This document shows positions 10,105-19,572 of a stretch of 42,852 bases of DNA, piece by piece. Position numbers and translations under genes: made by a program. Position 1 is the first letter of the stretch, and each line of letters opens with the position of its first letter. The notes beneath the pieces were generated by a model. That model was given only the letters and a program-made list of their open reading frames with translations. It was not told the origin of the DNA and ran no database searches. This DNA is from Trichomonas tenax (taxonomy: Eukaryota > Parabasalia > Trichomonadida > Trichomonadidae). The DNA is taken from the NCBI GenBank assembly GCA_023091735.1, contig JALKBU010000399.1:1-42852 (forward strand). Reading direction: 5' to 3'.

Positions 10105-11589
10105 TTATTTCTTGCCTTTGTTCTTACCTGCCATCCATGCCTGCCTCATCGAAGCTTCAAGGCCTTCAATGCCACCGACACTTCTCAGCATTTCCTTGTC
10201 CATGGACTTAGCCATCTTCATGACTTGCTCCTTGAACTGTCTCTCGTTCGCGAAGTTTGGCTGTTCTGTCTGGGCCATAATGGATAATGTCTTCTTATCC
10301 ATCTTCTTGAACATATTTTCCCATCTCCTCTGTTCATTAATAACATAATGTACAAATGGTGGAGGCATTCCACATCCAGATGCAAGTCTAATGATTCTGC
10401 TCTCTTCTTTGAAGAGTTGTGGATTTTCAAGCTCAGTGGTGGACATTGCATCAATAACAATCAAGATCCTTCTGACTGTGTCTTTGGTTTGTTCTGGGTT
10501 ACCTCTATTTTGTCCAACAATGCCTTGTGCAGCTGATATTGAGTCAAGCATGTTGTTGAAGTTTCCAACATCAAGAACCATCTTGTATTGATTGTATAGA
10601 TCTTTGAATGAGAATTTGCCTTGTTGGATATGTTCTGCGATCTCTTTATTGGCTTGCTTATCGATTTCTTCAAGTGTTCGCTGAATAACGCCAGGATCTT
10701 GGATACCAAGAAGTCTCGAAACGAAAGACTTTGGATCGAACCATTCAAGGTCAGTGAACTGTTCACCAGAACCAATAAAACTGATTGGTGAGTTTGTGGC
10801 GGCAACAGCAGAAAGAGCACCACCGCCCTTTGCATTAGAATCGAGCTTTGTGATGATGATAGAGCCGACACCGACGGCATTCTTGAAACCGAGTGCTTGG
10901 TCATAAGCAGCTTGACCAATTGTACCATCCATGACGAAGATGATCTCGTGTGGGCAAACAGCTGCTGCAAGGGCTTTCATTTCAGCAAAAAGCGCCTCCT
11001 CTTGCATGTGACGACCTGATGTATCGATGATGGCAATCTCAAACTTGTCCTTTCTGAACTTTTCTATACCCTTAAGAGCTGCCTGGACTGGATCCTGTTC
11101 AGTAAAATCAACGAAATATGGAATTCGAGCTGTTTGAGCGTTCTGCATAAGCTGCTCACGAGCGCCAGCACGGAAAGTATCAGCAGCAATAACGCCTGTC
11201 TTCCAGTTTCGACGTTTGTAGAAATTTGCTAATTTTGTGACTGTTGTTGTCTTACCTGCACCCTGAAGACCGACCATCATGAAGATGTTGAGCATCTTCT
11301 TTTGTGGTTTATAAGCAGGAATGCCAGGATCGATTAATTTAACTAACTCGTTGAAAACTGCTTTTTCTATGACTCTCCTGACGGACAAACCTGGTGGAAT
11401 TTCTTTGAAATTGATTGTTTCTTTGAGTTTGCGTGAGAAATCGAACACAATATCCTTTGAAACGTCTGCTGCAATCAAGCTTTTCGCCACTTCGGCCATG
11501 AAGGATATATACACCTTCTCATCGATAGTCTTCGACTCTGAGAGCTTCTTAATGCTCCCCATGAGTCGCTCACCGAGATCTTGAAGCAT
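10105..11589 (-). CDS. SRP54: Signal recognition particle 54 kDa subunit
   Basis: The protein (494 residues) is the GTPase subunit of SRP, which binds signal sequences and the SRP RNA and delivers ribosomes to the ER receptor. The N domain occupies about 1-95. The G domain begins with GLQGAGKTTT (G1) near 108, followed by ADTFRAGAREQL, DTSGRH (G3) and TKLDSNAKGGGALS (G4 plus closing loop). The C-terminal M domain from ~305 is methionine-rich and includes the GCGMPP segment of the RNA-binding helix-loop-helix. Length and order match eukaryotic SRP54. TKLDSN differs from the common TKLDGH. The C-terminus is lysine-rich. The start ATG is at 11587-11589, with TGTAAA on the minus strand about 50 bp upstream. 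It functions in the same pathway as Sec61 alpha at the window's right end. Confidence 0.97.
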   Translation of the reverse strand: MLQDLGERLMGSIKKLSESKTIDEKVYISFMAEVAKSLIAADVSKDIVFDFSRKLKETINFKEIPPGLSVRRVIEKAVFNELVKLIDPGIPAYKPQKKMLNIFMMVGLQGAGKTTTVTKLANFYKRRNWKTGVIAADTFRAGAREQLMQNAQTARIPYFVDFTEQDPVQAALKGIEKFRKDKFEIAIIDTSGRHMQEEALFAEMKALAAAVCPHEIIFVMDGTIGQAAYDQALGFKNAVGVGSIIITKLDSNAKGGGALSAVAATNSPISFIGSGEQFTDLEWFDPKSFVSRLLGIQDPGVIQRTLEEIDKQANKEIAEHIQQGKFSFKDLYNQYKMVLDVGNFNNMLDSISAAQGIVGQNRGNPEQTKDTVRRILIVIDAMSTTELENPQLFKEESRIIRLASGCGMPPPFVHYVINEQRRWENMFKKMDKKTLSIMAQTEQPNFANERQFKEQVMKMAKSMDKEMLRSVGGIEGLEASMRQAWMAGKNKGKK

Positions 11590-12186
11590 TTAAATATAAT
11601 TGATTTGAATCAAAAATAATCGTAACCTGCTTGTGTACTTTACATGTGAAATCTGACATCAGATTTGGCAAATATGCCAAATCACAATTGCAATTTAGCA
11701 AAGGTATCATTGATAGAATCTGCGAACCAAAGCTCTGCGACTATATTCCTACTGCAGAATTTCCAGAAATAGTTAGGTGGCGATATTATATATCCAAATG
11801 GGGTAATTAATATTTTCAAAAATGAAAAGGTTGACATTTTAACAGTATCTCAGCAAACTCCTGTATGATATTAGTGAGAGATCCAATTATAAATAGTACA
11901 ATTCAATCTAAAATTCAAATAGATATTAATTGACATTGTTTATATTACCTTATTCAGGGATAATTTCTCTTGGATATATATTTTTAACAATTATAGTAAG
12001 TTCAATTGAGTTGATATCAAAATAGCGATATACACACATTTTGTTGATTCATTTGATGTATTATGTGAGTTCTGTGATAACACTCAACATGCAATTTGAT
12101 TTTAGCTAAAGAACAGATGTTTAAACAGTTAAGTCGTAAATATACGAATAAATATCGAGTTTGATTATACATTGAATTTGATGTGA
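11590..12186. other. Intergenic spacer upstream of SRP54, two small hairpins
   Basis: This 597-bp region contains the SRP54 promoter and the 3' flank of the HAD gene. I see no gene. Two adjacent short inverted repeats lie 60-90 bp upstream of the SRP54 start: aaatctga/tcagattt with a 2-base loop at about 11649-11666, then atttggca/tgccaaat with a 4-base loop at about 11663-11682; they share part of one arm. TTTACA at 11639-11644 gives TGTAAA in the SRP54 orientation. The remainder is AT-rich without structure I can name. Confidence 0.55.
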
Positions 12187-12882
12187 TCATTCATTTATGA
12201 GTGATAAAATTTGGGATTTGTTTTCTTTCAAGTTTGCAAATATATACTTGGCATATATTGGATCTACCAATGGACGTTGACCTGTTTGCAAACCAATTGG
12301 GATTGAATTCACTTGTATTGCCGATTCAATATCATGAACAGTGTCACCAAAGTGATATGATCGTTCAATTGGCGATTTTGAAATCATGCTTGCTATTCTC
12401 TTTGCTTCTCTAATGCAGAGCTTTCTTTGATGATTATCACCAAATCCACCAATGAAAGGATTAAACAGATCACCAAGATTTGCTCCATAAACCTTGAATT
12501 CAGCAGTTTCTCTTGTGCATCCTGTTGAAAAGGCGATTACGAATTTTGAATTTTTGCGAACTTCTTCAAGAAACTCTCTAATCCCAGGTGTGGGGATTAT
12601 GCGCTCTTTGTAACTAGAATTAAATGCTTCACTATAGTATTTGAGCATATCTGAAATATCTCTGGGGGATGATCGTCCTTGGTGACGATTAAGAATAAGC
12701 TCAGCAGTTTGGCCATCTGTCATTGCTATTGTTCGCTTACCAAATAAATCGTCTTTGGAAACCAATCGGTTAAAAAAAATTTTAAATGCAGTGAGGAAAG
12801 CTTCGTCACGTATTATCTTACCTCCAGGGCAATTTAGTAGAGTTCCATCGATGTCGAAGGTGAGAAGAACCTTGGAAGACAT
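12187..12882 (-). CDS. HAD-superfamily phosphohydrolase
   Basis: A 231-residue haloacid-dehalogenase-fold hydrolase. Motif I is FDIDGTLLN with predicted nucleophile Asp10 and acid/base Asp12. Motif II is the serine/threonine in AFSTGCTRETAEFK, motif III is a downstream lysine (several candidates) and motif IV is GDTVHDIESA. The helical insertion between motifs I and II (about 20-95) is a C1-type cap, as in phosphoglycolate phosphatase and beta-phosphoglucomutase relatives. The substrate cannot be deduced. No signal peptide is present, so it is probably cytosolic. The start is the first ATG, and an initiator-like TCACA lies 5-9 bp before it. It is divergent from the USP gene with 59 bp between start codons. 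Confidence 0.88.
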   Translation of the reverse strand: MSSKVLLTFDIDGTLLNCPGGKIIRDEAFLTAFKIFFNRLVSKDDLFGKRTIAMTDGQTAELILNRHQGRSSPRDISDMLKYYSEAFNSSYKERIIPTPGIREFLEEVRKNSKFVIAFSTGCTRETAEFKVYGANLGDLFNPFIGGFGDNHQRKLCIREAKRIASMISKSPIERSYHFGDTVHDIESAIQVNSIPIGLQTGQRPLVDPIYAKYIFANLKENKSQILSLINE

Positions 12883-12941
12883 CTTTGTGAAGTCACCAAA
12901 AATGACAAAAATATATATTTACATGTCAAAATTTTTAATTA
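12883..12941. promoter_or_regulatory. Compact divergent promoter of HAD and USP genes
   Basis: Only 59 bp separate the two start codons, so both promoters must lie here or inside the neighbouring coding sequence. In the minus orientation the order is TGTAAATAT, TTGTCATTTTT, then an initiator-like CTTCACAAAG just before the HAD ATG. The plus orientation shows ACATGTCAAAATTTTT before the USP ATG. The TGTAAA plus TTGTCA pairing recurs at other genes in the window. The assignment rests on position and motif recurrence only. Confidence 0.45.
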
Positions 12942-13991
12942 ATGAATCACCACATTTCAACTATTTTTGATATTTCAGGAGAAGGGAAGCCAGATGTCCA
13001 TCACCCATTCTCACAGTACAACAAATTCTATCCACCTGGTCTCGGGAATCCTGGAAATTTGTGTTATTTAAACACTTTGATTCAGACATTTGCGTCTTCT
13101 CGACAATGGCGAGTATTTTTTGATAAATGCCCCACATCAAATCAATTGCTATCGGAGTTACGAGCAATGCTTTTTGATTTGTCTCGTCCACACAATGGTT
13201 CTACGATTATTTCAACAAAAAATCTTCGAAAATACTTAAAGAATGCTGGCCTAGTCGTTGATGTATCAGTACAAACAGATATACATGAGTTTTACACATT
13301 ATTAATTGAAATCGTCGAAAGTCAATTAACACAGAAGTTAACATCTCCAACAAGTGCTTTTGCAACAAGGAGAATCTTCCCTACCCATTGTATTTGTGAA
13401 GAGACAATTACATGCCCTGTTTGTAATTCTTTTACTTCTCATATTGATCAGACGTCTACATTTATATTAGATATAGAAGCTGACTCTCTCTCTGCTGCTC
13501 TTCAGCAGTATTTTGGGCCAATCACACTTCAATCAAAATGTTCTCGTTGCAACAGAGTTACAGACAGAAAAATGAAGCGATCAATATTATTTTTACCGCG
13601 TTCTCTGCTTTTCTTTATTAACAGAAACCAAGGTGTTGGTAGGTCAAGTAATCAAGAATTTGATTTTCCTGAGTGGCTTGATATTTCAAACTACTCAATG
13701 GCTCCGTTAGAAGAGCAACAGAAAGAAGCACCTCTGATGCGCGGAAATCTTACTGGTATGAGTGATATTACAGAATCTAATTCTGGATTTCGCCTTACTG
13801 CTGTTTCTGCTTTTCTTGGCTCTGATAATTCTGGTCACTATTATGTATATAGATTACATGAAGAGGAAGGAGGTCTTAGAATGCGCAATTGGGTTAAATG
13901 CAGTGATTCTTCAGTTGTTGTTGTTTCTAGGCGTGATGTGTTTGCTGCAAAACGAAATTGTATCCTTCTTCACTATGAACTTGTTAATTAA
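12942..13991 (+). CDS. Ubiquitin-specific protease (USP, peptidase C19)
   Basis: A 349-residue deubiquitinase of the USP class, which removes ubiquitin from proteins by cysteine proteolysis. The Cys box PPGLGNPGNLCYLNTLIQ places the nucleophile at Cys41. The usual Thr before Cys is Leu here, and the Asn before it supports the oxyanion hole. The His box is SGHYYVYRL near residue 298, followed by a VKCSDSSV segment that supplies the third catalytic acid position. Two CxxC pairs, TCPVCNS near 157 and SKCSRCNR near 200, form the zinc ribbon of the fingers subdomain. The protein is essentially just the catalytic domain. The start is an ATG at 12942; the stop TAA is followed by AG, giving TAAAG. 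Confidence 0.9.
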   Translation: MNHHISTIFDISGEGKPDVHHPFSQYNKFYPPGLGNPGNLCYLNTLIQTFASSRQWRVFFDKCPTSNQLLSELRAMLFDLSRPHNGSTIISTKNLRKYLKNAGLVVDVSVQTDIHEFYTLLIEIVESQLTQKLTSPTSAFATRRIFPTHCICEETITCPVCNSFTSHIDQTSTFILDIEADSLSAALQQYFGPITLQSKCSRCNRVTDRKMKRSILFLPRSLLFFINRNQGVGRSSNQEFDFPEWLDISNYSMAPLEEQQKEAPLMRGNLTGMSDITESNSGFRLTAVSAFLGSDNSGHYYVYRLHEEEGGLRMRNWVKCSDSSVVVVSRRDVFAAKRNCILLHYELVN

Positions 13992-14358
13992 AGAATATAT
14001 GTTAATTTCAATATCAAAACAGACTATCCAAATCAACACATCAGTGATACAACATCACTTCTATCAATATGCTTTCCTGGGTATGAAGCAATAAACAAAA
14101 CTGTATGATTTTTTAAAAAGAATTTCTGTTTTACTGCATAAATCCAGTCTTTTTCTTAGACATTAATAGTGATAATTTTATGCCTCTAGCAGGCATTATA
14201 CACAATGGTTTCAAGCTATTTTATTGAATATAATTATAGATTTCAAAACCAAGAATATTCTTTTGCCACGTAAAAATATCAAATTTCAATAGATTGCTAT
14301 GTAAAGTGTCATATTACAAAAACATAATATTGTCACTTTTCTTCATTCGTTATAAATT
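13992..14358. promoter_or_regulatory. CFAP61 upstream region with TGTAAAGTGTCA and initiator-like TCATT
   Basis: This 367-bp spacer ends in a well-marked promoter. TGTAAAGTGTCA starts at 14300, TTGTCACTTTT at about 14330, and TCATT (14343-14347) fits the Trichomonas initiator TCAYW 12-16 bp before the ATG. The proximal ~60 bp is the probable core promoter. The same TGTAAAGTGTC string is found upstream of Sec61 alpha and in both terminal repeats of the element near 39.0-40.0 kb. Elsewhere in the spacer I see nothing of note. Confidence 0.5.
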
Positions 14359-17145
14359 ATGGAGGATTTGATTGTTCGCCGTGCAATCACATCAGACGCC
14401 ATCGCCCTCCAGCCACTCGTCGACCGCATTGGTGATCTCCTTGTTTCACGCTATGGAGTAAAGGATATCGCCGAATTGATCGAGAGTTCTTGCCTTACAC
14501 TGACAGCAGTTACACAGGGTGAAGAGCAGACGCCAGTTGCCATGGCAATGTTCAGATTCCCACCGCAGTCAACATTCTATTCATACAAGAAATTGAAACT
14601 CACGTGCTTTTTAGCAGAAACACAATATGCATCAGACGCAGCTCGTTTAATTCTTCGTTCATTATTCGAAAGCCAGCCAGCATGCGATATGGTTGAGACA
14701 GAGATAAACGTCGAAGCACCACTTGAAACTCCACTCGTTCCATTTTTCATTCAAGAAGGCCCAAAGCTCGTTTGCCGTCGTGACATCATCATCCCACCGC
14801 TCGTCATCAGAGCAGCTCGTGTTGAAGATTACGATGACCTTATGCCACTCTTCGAAGCTGAAGCTGCAGATCTTCTCGAAAAGAACGACGCCTTCTTCGT
14901 CTCCGATCTTATCAAGAACACAGAGAACTACAAGTGCCTCGTTGCTGAAGGTGACGATGGTCTTGCTGTCGGTTTTGTCGCAATTCAGCCAGATTTTGAT
15001 CTTTCAATTCACGCATCTGATTACGATCTTATTGCATTCCAAAAAATACTCAACGAGAAGAAAACTGTTTTCCGTATCAGCCTTTTCTTCATTGCTGATA
15101 AATATCGTCTTCATTCACGTGATTTCATCAAACCTATATTCGCTTTGATGAGAGATGCTGACTACTTTGCGATCTTATTCCCAACGAACTCACCACCATC
15201 TCCACTTGCGCCATTCCTCACAAAGATCCCATCACTTCAACACGGAACACAGTGCTACAACTTATACCTTTGCCACCGTGATGCTGCTAACGATATCATG
15301 CTCAATGTTCGTAAATACACACCAGATGATGCTTCTCTTCTTGAGAACTTTGTCGAGCCACTCAACAATCGTGTCGACATTATCAAGGCATGTGAAGCTA
15401 AGCCAGATAACGTTCACCTCCTTCTTGTCAACGAGATTATTCAGGGTATCTCTGTATTCGAAGATCCAGCACCGATAGATCACACCAAATGGGATATCGA
15501 AGAATTTGTCGATGTCAAGCATTGCAATTCATTTGTACAGCTTAGATATGTAACAATTTCTCCACTTTTCCAGCGCTTCCTCTCCTTCTTCCTCGTTCGT
15601 TCGATGGAATTATTCGAGGTCAAGTCAATCTACATGCTCCATAAAACTTGTTACTTCCCAGACATTCTCGGTCGCCTCTTCCTTGCTGTTGAACGTCGTC
15701 AGGGTCCAGCTAACCCAGAATTCCAAGTTCACATCGAGAGAGAAGAGTCACTTCACCTCTTCCCAATGAGATGGAGCCTCCAGCCAAAGCAAGAAGTTAC
15801 CTCATCTATAGTCATTGTCGGTAATACAGAAGGTGTTGCTTCATTCTTGTACAAACTTATTTCTGTCCCCTATCTCCATTTCTCCGCCCTTTATGTTGTT
15901 TGTGAAGGCGCAGATGAGAGGATTTGGGTTAACACATACTCTTGCCGAGAATATATGCCAGACTGGCTCCAGCATATCCATCTTCTCAACGGTGCCACAT
16001 TCTTCAACCACTCTTTGAAGTCCATCAACAGACCAGACTCCACAATCTCAATCCAGAAGGAGAATGATGAGCATGCTCCAATCATTGATCTTCATTACGA
16101 TTTCCTCATCCTCCTCACAGCCAAGCAGGGTGAAACAGCTGATATGTGGATGGCCAAGAAGTTCTGCGAGACAAAGAAGCCTCCAGTGTCTGTCGTCGGT
16201 GACTCATTGGTTGCCTATTACATTTTGTCCCACTATCCAGGATGTGCTCACATCGCCCATAATCCGCGCTTCAAGCTAGAAGGTACACTTGCCACAATCA
16301 TCAGAGATTCTGCTGTTGCAAACTGCGATTTCAGAGAAGTTTCTCCAAAATTGCTTGATATTCTCGAGAAGTCCTCCCTCGTTTACGATGGTGGTATTGT
16401 TATTGATGAGTTGTTCAGAACTAACGATCCTAAGGTGTTTGCTGCTGGTCCAATCACAATGTTTTCACGTCCATACAGAGCCAAAGATGATGGTGCTCTC
16501 ATCTCACAGACTGAATACGGCCGCCAGATTGGTGCAATTATTTTGAGACTTGTTGATCCAACAGATGACTTCGTCGAACCACCACTCATTGTCGGTTCCG
16601 ATGATGCTCTTCTTGCTGAAAAGAACCCATCACTACTTCCAAAATTCTCCCTTCGCAGAGCTGAGATGTACCAGCTTCCAGGTACAAGAATATTCTACAG
16701 GAATGGTTTCCCAGCCGCCAAGTGCAGATGCTTAGAAACCGTCAACTCTGGACGCACAATCAGATTCTTTGTTGATGCCGCTGGTTTCATACAGGCATTT
16801 GAATACCTCGGTGAAAGCACAGGAATGATTTATGATTGGACTAAGTTCATTGGTCTTCCAGCCGTCCTCCTCAACAACATGGCTGAGAGATTCGATCAAA
16901 AGAGAATTGTCGACTTTGCTGAGTACTTCACAGAAGAATGGTGTGCTGCCATTCTCCATGATAGGTTCAGGAGATTCTTCGACAATAACCTAGAAAAGAG
17001 CATTCAGAAAGGAGGTGCTGACACTCCAGAAGCTATGAATGAGATCAGAGAAGCACTCCTCAACTTCTTAATCGAGAACTCTGATTTACTTCCAAATTAC
17101 TTCACATCCGAGGACCAATTACCACCGCTTGATGACGCTGAGTAG
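14359..17145 (+). CDS. CFAP61: Cilia- and flagella-associated protein 61 (CFAP61)
   Basis: This 928-residue protein matches the architecture of CFAP61, a component of the calmodulin- and spoke-associated complex at the base of axonemal radial spokes. The N-terminal part (about 1-260) has two GNAT-like segments, starting LIVRRAITSDAIALQPLV and VIRAARVEDYDDLMPLFEAEA. The middle continues the conserved CFAP61 N-terminal domain to about 470. From ~480 the C-terminal half resembles an FAD/NAD(P)-binding Rossmann fold: IVIVGNTEGVASFL near 483 (a degenerate dinucleotide loop) and VFAAGPITMF near 690. Enzymatic activity is not expected. Codons are strongly biased to C-ending forms, suggesting high expression. 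The stop is TAG, with TAAA about 16 bp further on. It shows that the organism builds motile flagella. Confidence 0.85.
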   Translation: MEDLIVRRAITSDAIALQPLVDRIGDLLVSRYGVKDIAELIESSCLTLTAVTQGEEQTPVAMAMFRFPPQSTFYSYKKLKLTCFLAETQYASDAARLILRSLFESQPACDMVETEINVEAPLETPLVPFFIQEGPKLVCRRDIIIPPLVIRAARVEDYDDLMPLFEAEAADLLEKNDAFFVSDLIKNTENYKCLVAEGDDGLAVGFVAIQPDFDLSIHASDYDLIAFQKILNEKKTVFRISLFFIADKYRLHSRDFIKPIFALMRDADYFAILFPTNSPPSPLAPFLTKIPSLQHGTQCYNLYLCHRDAANDIMLNVRKYTPDDASLLENFVEPLNNRVDIIKACEAKPDNVHLLLVNEIIQGISVFEDPAPIDHTKWDIEEFVDVKHCNSFVQLRYVTISPLFQRFLSFFLVRSMELFEVKSIYMLHKTCYFPDILGRLFLAVERRQGPANPEFQVHIEREESLHLFPMRWSLQPKQEVTSSIVIVGNTEGVASFLYKLISVPYLHFSALYVVCEGADERIWVNTYSCREYMPDWLQHIHLLNGATFFNHSLKSINRPDSTISIQKENDEHAPIIDLHYDFLILLTAKQGETADMWMAKKFCETKKPPVSVVGDSLVAYYILSHYPGCAHIAHNPRFKLEGTLATIIRDSAVANCDFREVSPKLLDILEKSSLVYDGGIVIDELFRTNDPKVFAAGPITMFSRPYRAKDDGALISQTEYGRQIGAIILRLVDPTDDFVEPPLIVGSDDALLAEKNPSLLPKFSLRRAEMYQLPGTRIFYRNGFPAAKCRCLETVNSGRTIRFFVDAAGFIQAFEYLGESTGMIYDWTKFIGLPAVLLNNMAERFDQKRIVDFAEYFTEEWCAAILHDRFRRFFDNNLEKSIQKGGADTPEAMNEIREALLNFLIENSDLLPNYFTSEDQLPPLDDAE

Positions 17146-17260
17146 TTTATTTATTATAAATTGAAATAATTATGTAAACAATATGCAATGTATCAATATA
17201 TTTAAGGCCAAATCAATGCTTATTTATATATATTGCAGGTATTTATTAATTTTGATTTAT

Positions 17261-18484
17261 TTAAAGAAGAACAACACCACATTGTTCTGGAGGGATTGTT
17301 GGCAATGCATAGTTGAAGAGATAGTAATGAAGGTGGCCATCACCGTTGACAAAACCAAGACGATCAAGAAGTTCCTTGTTATCGCAGATCTCAAGGCAGT
17401 TAAAAACATCTGCCTTATAATCTGTGTGAGCCTTGCACATAGCGCACTTGGCGATATCTGTAAACTCAGATGGCTTGTAGAAGTAGTAGTAAATGTAAGC
17501 AGCTGTGTAGCTATCATATTTCTCGCATCCTCTGACTGTTGATGGAACGATGTAGAATGAGAACCAAGAGGAGATTTCCTTCTTCTTGATTGTGATCTTC
17601 TTTCCGTTCTCTTCCTTCTGCTCCTTCTTTATCTTCTCGAAAACGTAGCTGCCGACAATTCCTGGTCTTGGAAGGAAGTTGTGCTTGACCTCCTCCTCTG
17701 AGAAGACCTGAGAAATTCTGTACTTCTTAAGGAACTCGTTGAGCTTCTCTGTGACCTGTGGAACATCTTCTTCCTTCATTGCTCTGAAACCGTTTGAGTT
17801 AACGAGAGTTGTAGCAGTAGAGTGAGCACGGATCTCCTTCTTCATATCACCGCCTGGTGGAAGTCTTGTGAAATTGATTGCGCATAATTTTTCGTAGTTG
17901 ATGAGACGATGCTTGTATCGTGCACTTGTGAATGGCTGGGTAAGTTCCTTGCCCGCAGTGAAAATGGCCTCAAAGATGCCTGTGAGGTTGACTCTGCGTG
18001 TAACTTCCTTGATAAGGACAGGTGCGAGGTTATGACCACGTAATTCTGTGTGGACAGCGAGGAAATCGACGGAAACGATGTTGCGGACGTCCTCTCCGAT
18101 GCGTGCGGTGATTGGTGTTGCAGAAATGAAGCCAACGATGAGGCCAGAGGAGTTGCGAACGCTAATGTGCCACTCCTGGCGCCATCCTGGTGGGTGGAGT
18201 GCCCAATCCAAGAATTCGGCTCTGTAAGCGAATTGGAACGTCATATTTGCGTGCATAACGTAGTGCTTCCTCAAGAAATCATAAAGCTCCTTGCTTTGCT
18301 CGGGGTTCTTTGTGTCGATAATGGCCCATGTGTAGCCATCTGGGAGTGGATAAGGATCCTTGTGGACTTTGTTAACATCTGCGTTTGTGTCAATGACACC
18401 AACCTCCTTTGGCTTCTCGTTACGCTGAACAACTGGCTGTGTATTCCAGAACTTGTGCTGTTTCTCGACGTCTAAATCGGTCAT
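17261..18484 (-). CDS. NMT: Glycylpeptide N-tetradecanoyltransferase (N-myristoyltransferase)
   Basis: This 407-residue enzyme transfers myristate from myristoyl-CoA to the N-terminal glycine of proteins. Near the N-terminus is the family signature HKFWNTQPVV, then PYPLPDGYTWAIIDT. The NMT core of two GNAT-like halves follows, with SVDFLAVHTELRGHNLAPVLIKEVTRRVN matching the acyl-CoA-binding region. The protein ends in HYYLFNYALPTIPPEQCGVVLL; the C-terminal carboxylate of the final Leu is catalytic in this family, so the intact end argues for an active enzyme. Unlike many animal NMTs it has almost no N-terminal extension (about 11 residues before FWNTQP). C-ending codons suggest high expression. 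The stop is in TTAAATAAA, so TAAA overlaps it. A likely substrate, the MGCSAC RING protein, is encoded 1.3 kb away. Confidence 0.96.
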   Translation of the reverse strand: MTDLDVEKQHKFWNTQPVVQRNEKPKEVGVIDTNADVNKVHKDPYPLPDGYTWAIIDTKNPEQSKELYDFLRKHYVMHANMTFQFAYRAEFLDWALHPPGWRQEWHISVRNSSGLIVGFISATPITARIGEDVRNIVSVDFLAVHTELRGHNLAPVLIKEVTRRVNLTGIFEAIFTAGKELTQPFTSARYKHRLINYEKLCAINFTRLPPGGDMKKEIRAHSTATTLVNSNGFRAMKEEDVPQVTEKLNEFLKKYRISQVFSEEEVKHNFLPRPGIVGSYVFEKIKKEQKEENGKKITIKKKEISSWFSFYIVPSTVRGCEKYDSYTAAYIYYYFYKPSEFTDIAKCAMCKAHTDYKADVFNCLEICDNKELLDRLGFVNGDGHLHYYLFNYALPTIPPEQCGVVLL

Positions 18485-18729
18485 GCAAAATTAAGTCACT
18501 TTTATGGTAATTTTATATGGCAGATATTAATTTACAAGTCAAATTAAAAATTGGCTATTCAAGTATATTTATTTATTTCAAACTCAGCATGATTCTTAAT
18601 AGTTTGAAACAAATTGCTGTGGTGCAATTAAAAGCAATAATCCATGTTATTGTACAAGTGATTAGTGACAAGTAGTTAATGATATTTTTAAATCAATTTA
18701 TTCAAAATAAATAACAAATATAAAAAAAA

Positions 18730-19572
18730 TTACTTGCCAGAATGTGAGATCCTTTCTTGCATCTGTTCTTCAGACATTAGTGTAACGTAGCCAAAATCAG
18801 GCAATTCTATCTCGAATGGCGCACAACGAATATGGAATGGTTGGCATGAGGTAACTGTGCGAATAATTGGTGGCAAAAGATCGCCAGTAAGATCTCTAGA
18901 TATAAATTGCTCACATTTTGTGCATGGAGCACTAAATAGATTCTTGTATGATGTTAACCAAATTGCAAACTCGATGATTCCACGAGATTTGTATTTCATG
19001 ATGAAATCTGGGAGAACGCGACTGAAATAGACGCCAAGTGTTCTAAATACTCTAAAATCACTCTGTTCGAACTGAGATTTATCAATTTCTGTCGAGCTAT
19101 GAACAACAACGAAAGCTGGTTGATTGTCCAAACTGAATATAATCTTGACAGTGAATATGTCTGCGACTGGAATTGAAATAAATGGGAGGGAACCGTCAGT
19201 GAAAGAAATCATTTGACCTAAAATTGTGTTCAATTCTGGGATAAGTTGTTTGAAGTTATATGTGTAGATGGGGTTTTCCATTAAAAATCGTTCGGCATTG
19301 TTTTGAAAGAAAGCTGAAATTCTTCTGAATTCTACGGCATCCTCACATTTTTTGGGATCATTTTTCTCAGCATTAACATCCTTTGCTGTTGCCAACATAG
19401 AATTTATTAATTGAATATGCTCCAAATCGTGTTGAGATGATGCAAAGACCTGTTCAGGAGGTAATGTACCAGTATTAGCGAGAGTATCAATATCAGTCCA
19501 AACGTGCGATTTTAATTGAGTTAATGTCTTCTGTAAAGTCTCTTCTAACAGGACTTCACGGTCAGCATTCAT
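18730..19572 (-). CDS. MED27: Mediator complex subunit 27
   Basis: A 280-residue protein whose C-terminal third carries the MED27 signature. The segment WLTSYKNLFSAPCTKCEQF, then LLPPIIR and FHIRC, aligns in order and spacing with the metazoan MED27 C-terminus (W-L-x-S-Y-x-x-L-F-x-A-P-C-x-x-C, L-P-P-x-x-R, F-H-x-x-C), a small zinc-binding element. The upstream half is helical, as expected for the part that packs in the Mediator tail/head. MED27 is a nuclear subunit of the RNA polymerase II coactivator. After the zinc element the protein has about 28 extra residues. Start is the ATG at 19570-19572. The stop TAA is followed by T-rich sequence. The neighbouring Spt5 gene acts at a later step of the same transcription cycle, but the two are separate transcription units. 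Confidence 0.8.
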   Translation of the reverse strand: MNADREVLLEETLQKTLTQLKSHVWTDIDTLANTGTLPPEQVFASSQHDLEHIQLINSMLATAKDVNAEKNDPKKCEDAVEFRRISAFFQNNAERFLMENPIYTYNFKQLIPELNTILGQMISFTDGSLPFISIPVADIFTVKIIFSLDNQPAFVVVHSSTEIDKSQFEQSDFRVFRTLGVYFSRVLPDFIMKYKSRGIIEFAIWLTSYKNLFSAPCTKCEQFISRDLTGDLLPPIIRTVTSCQPFHIRCAPFEIELPDFGYVTLMSEEQMQERISHSGK

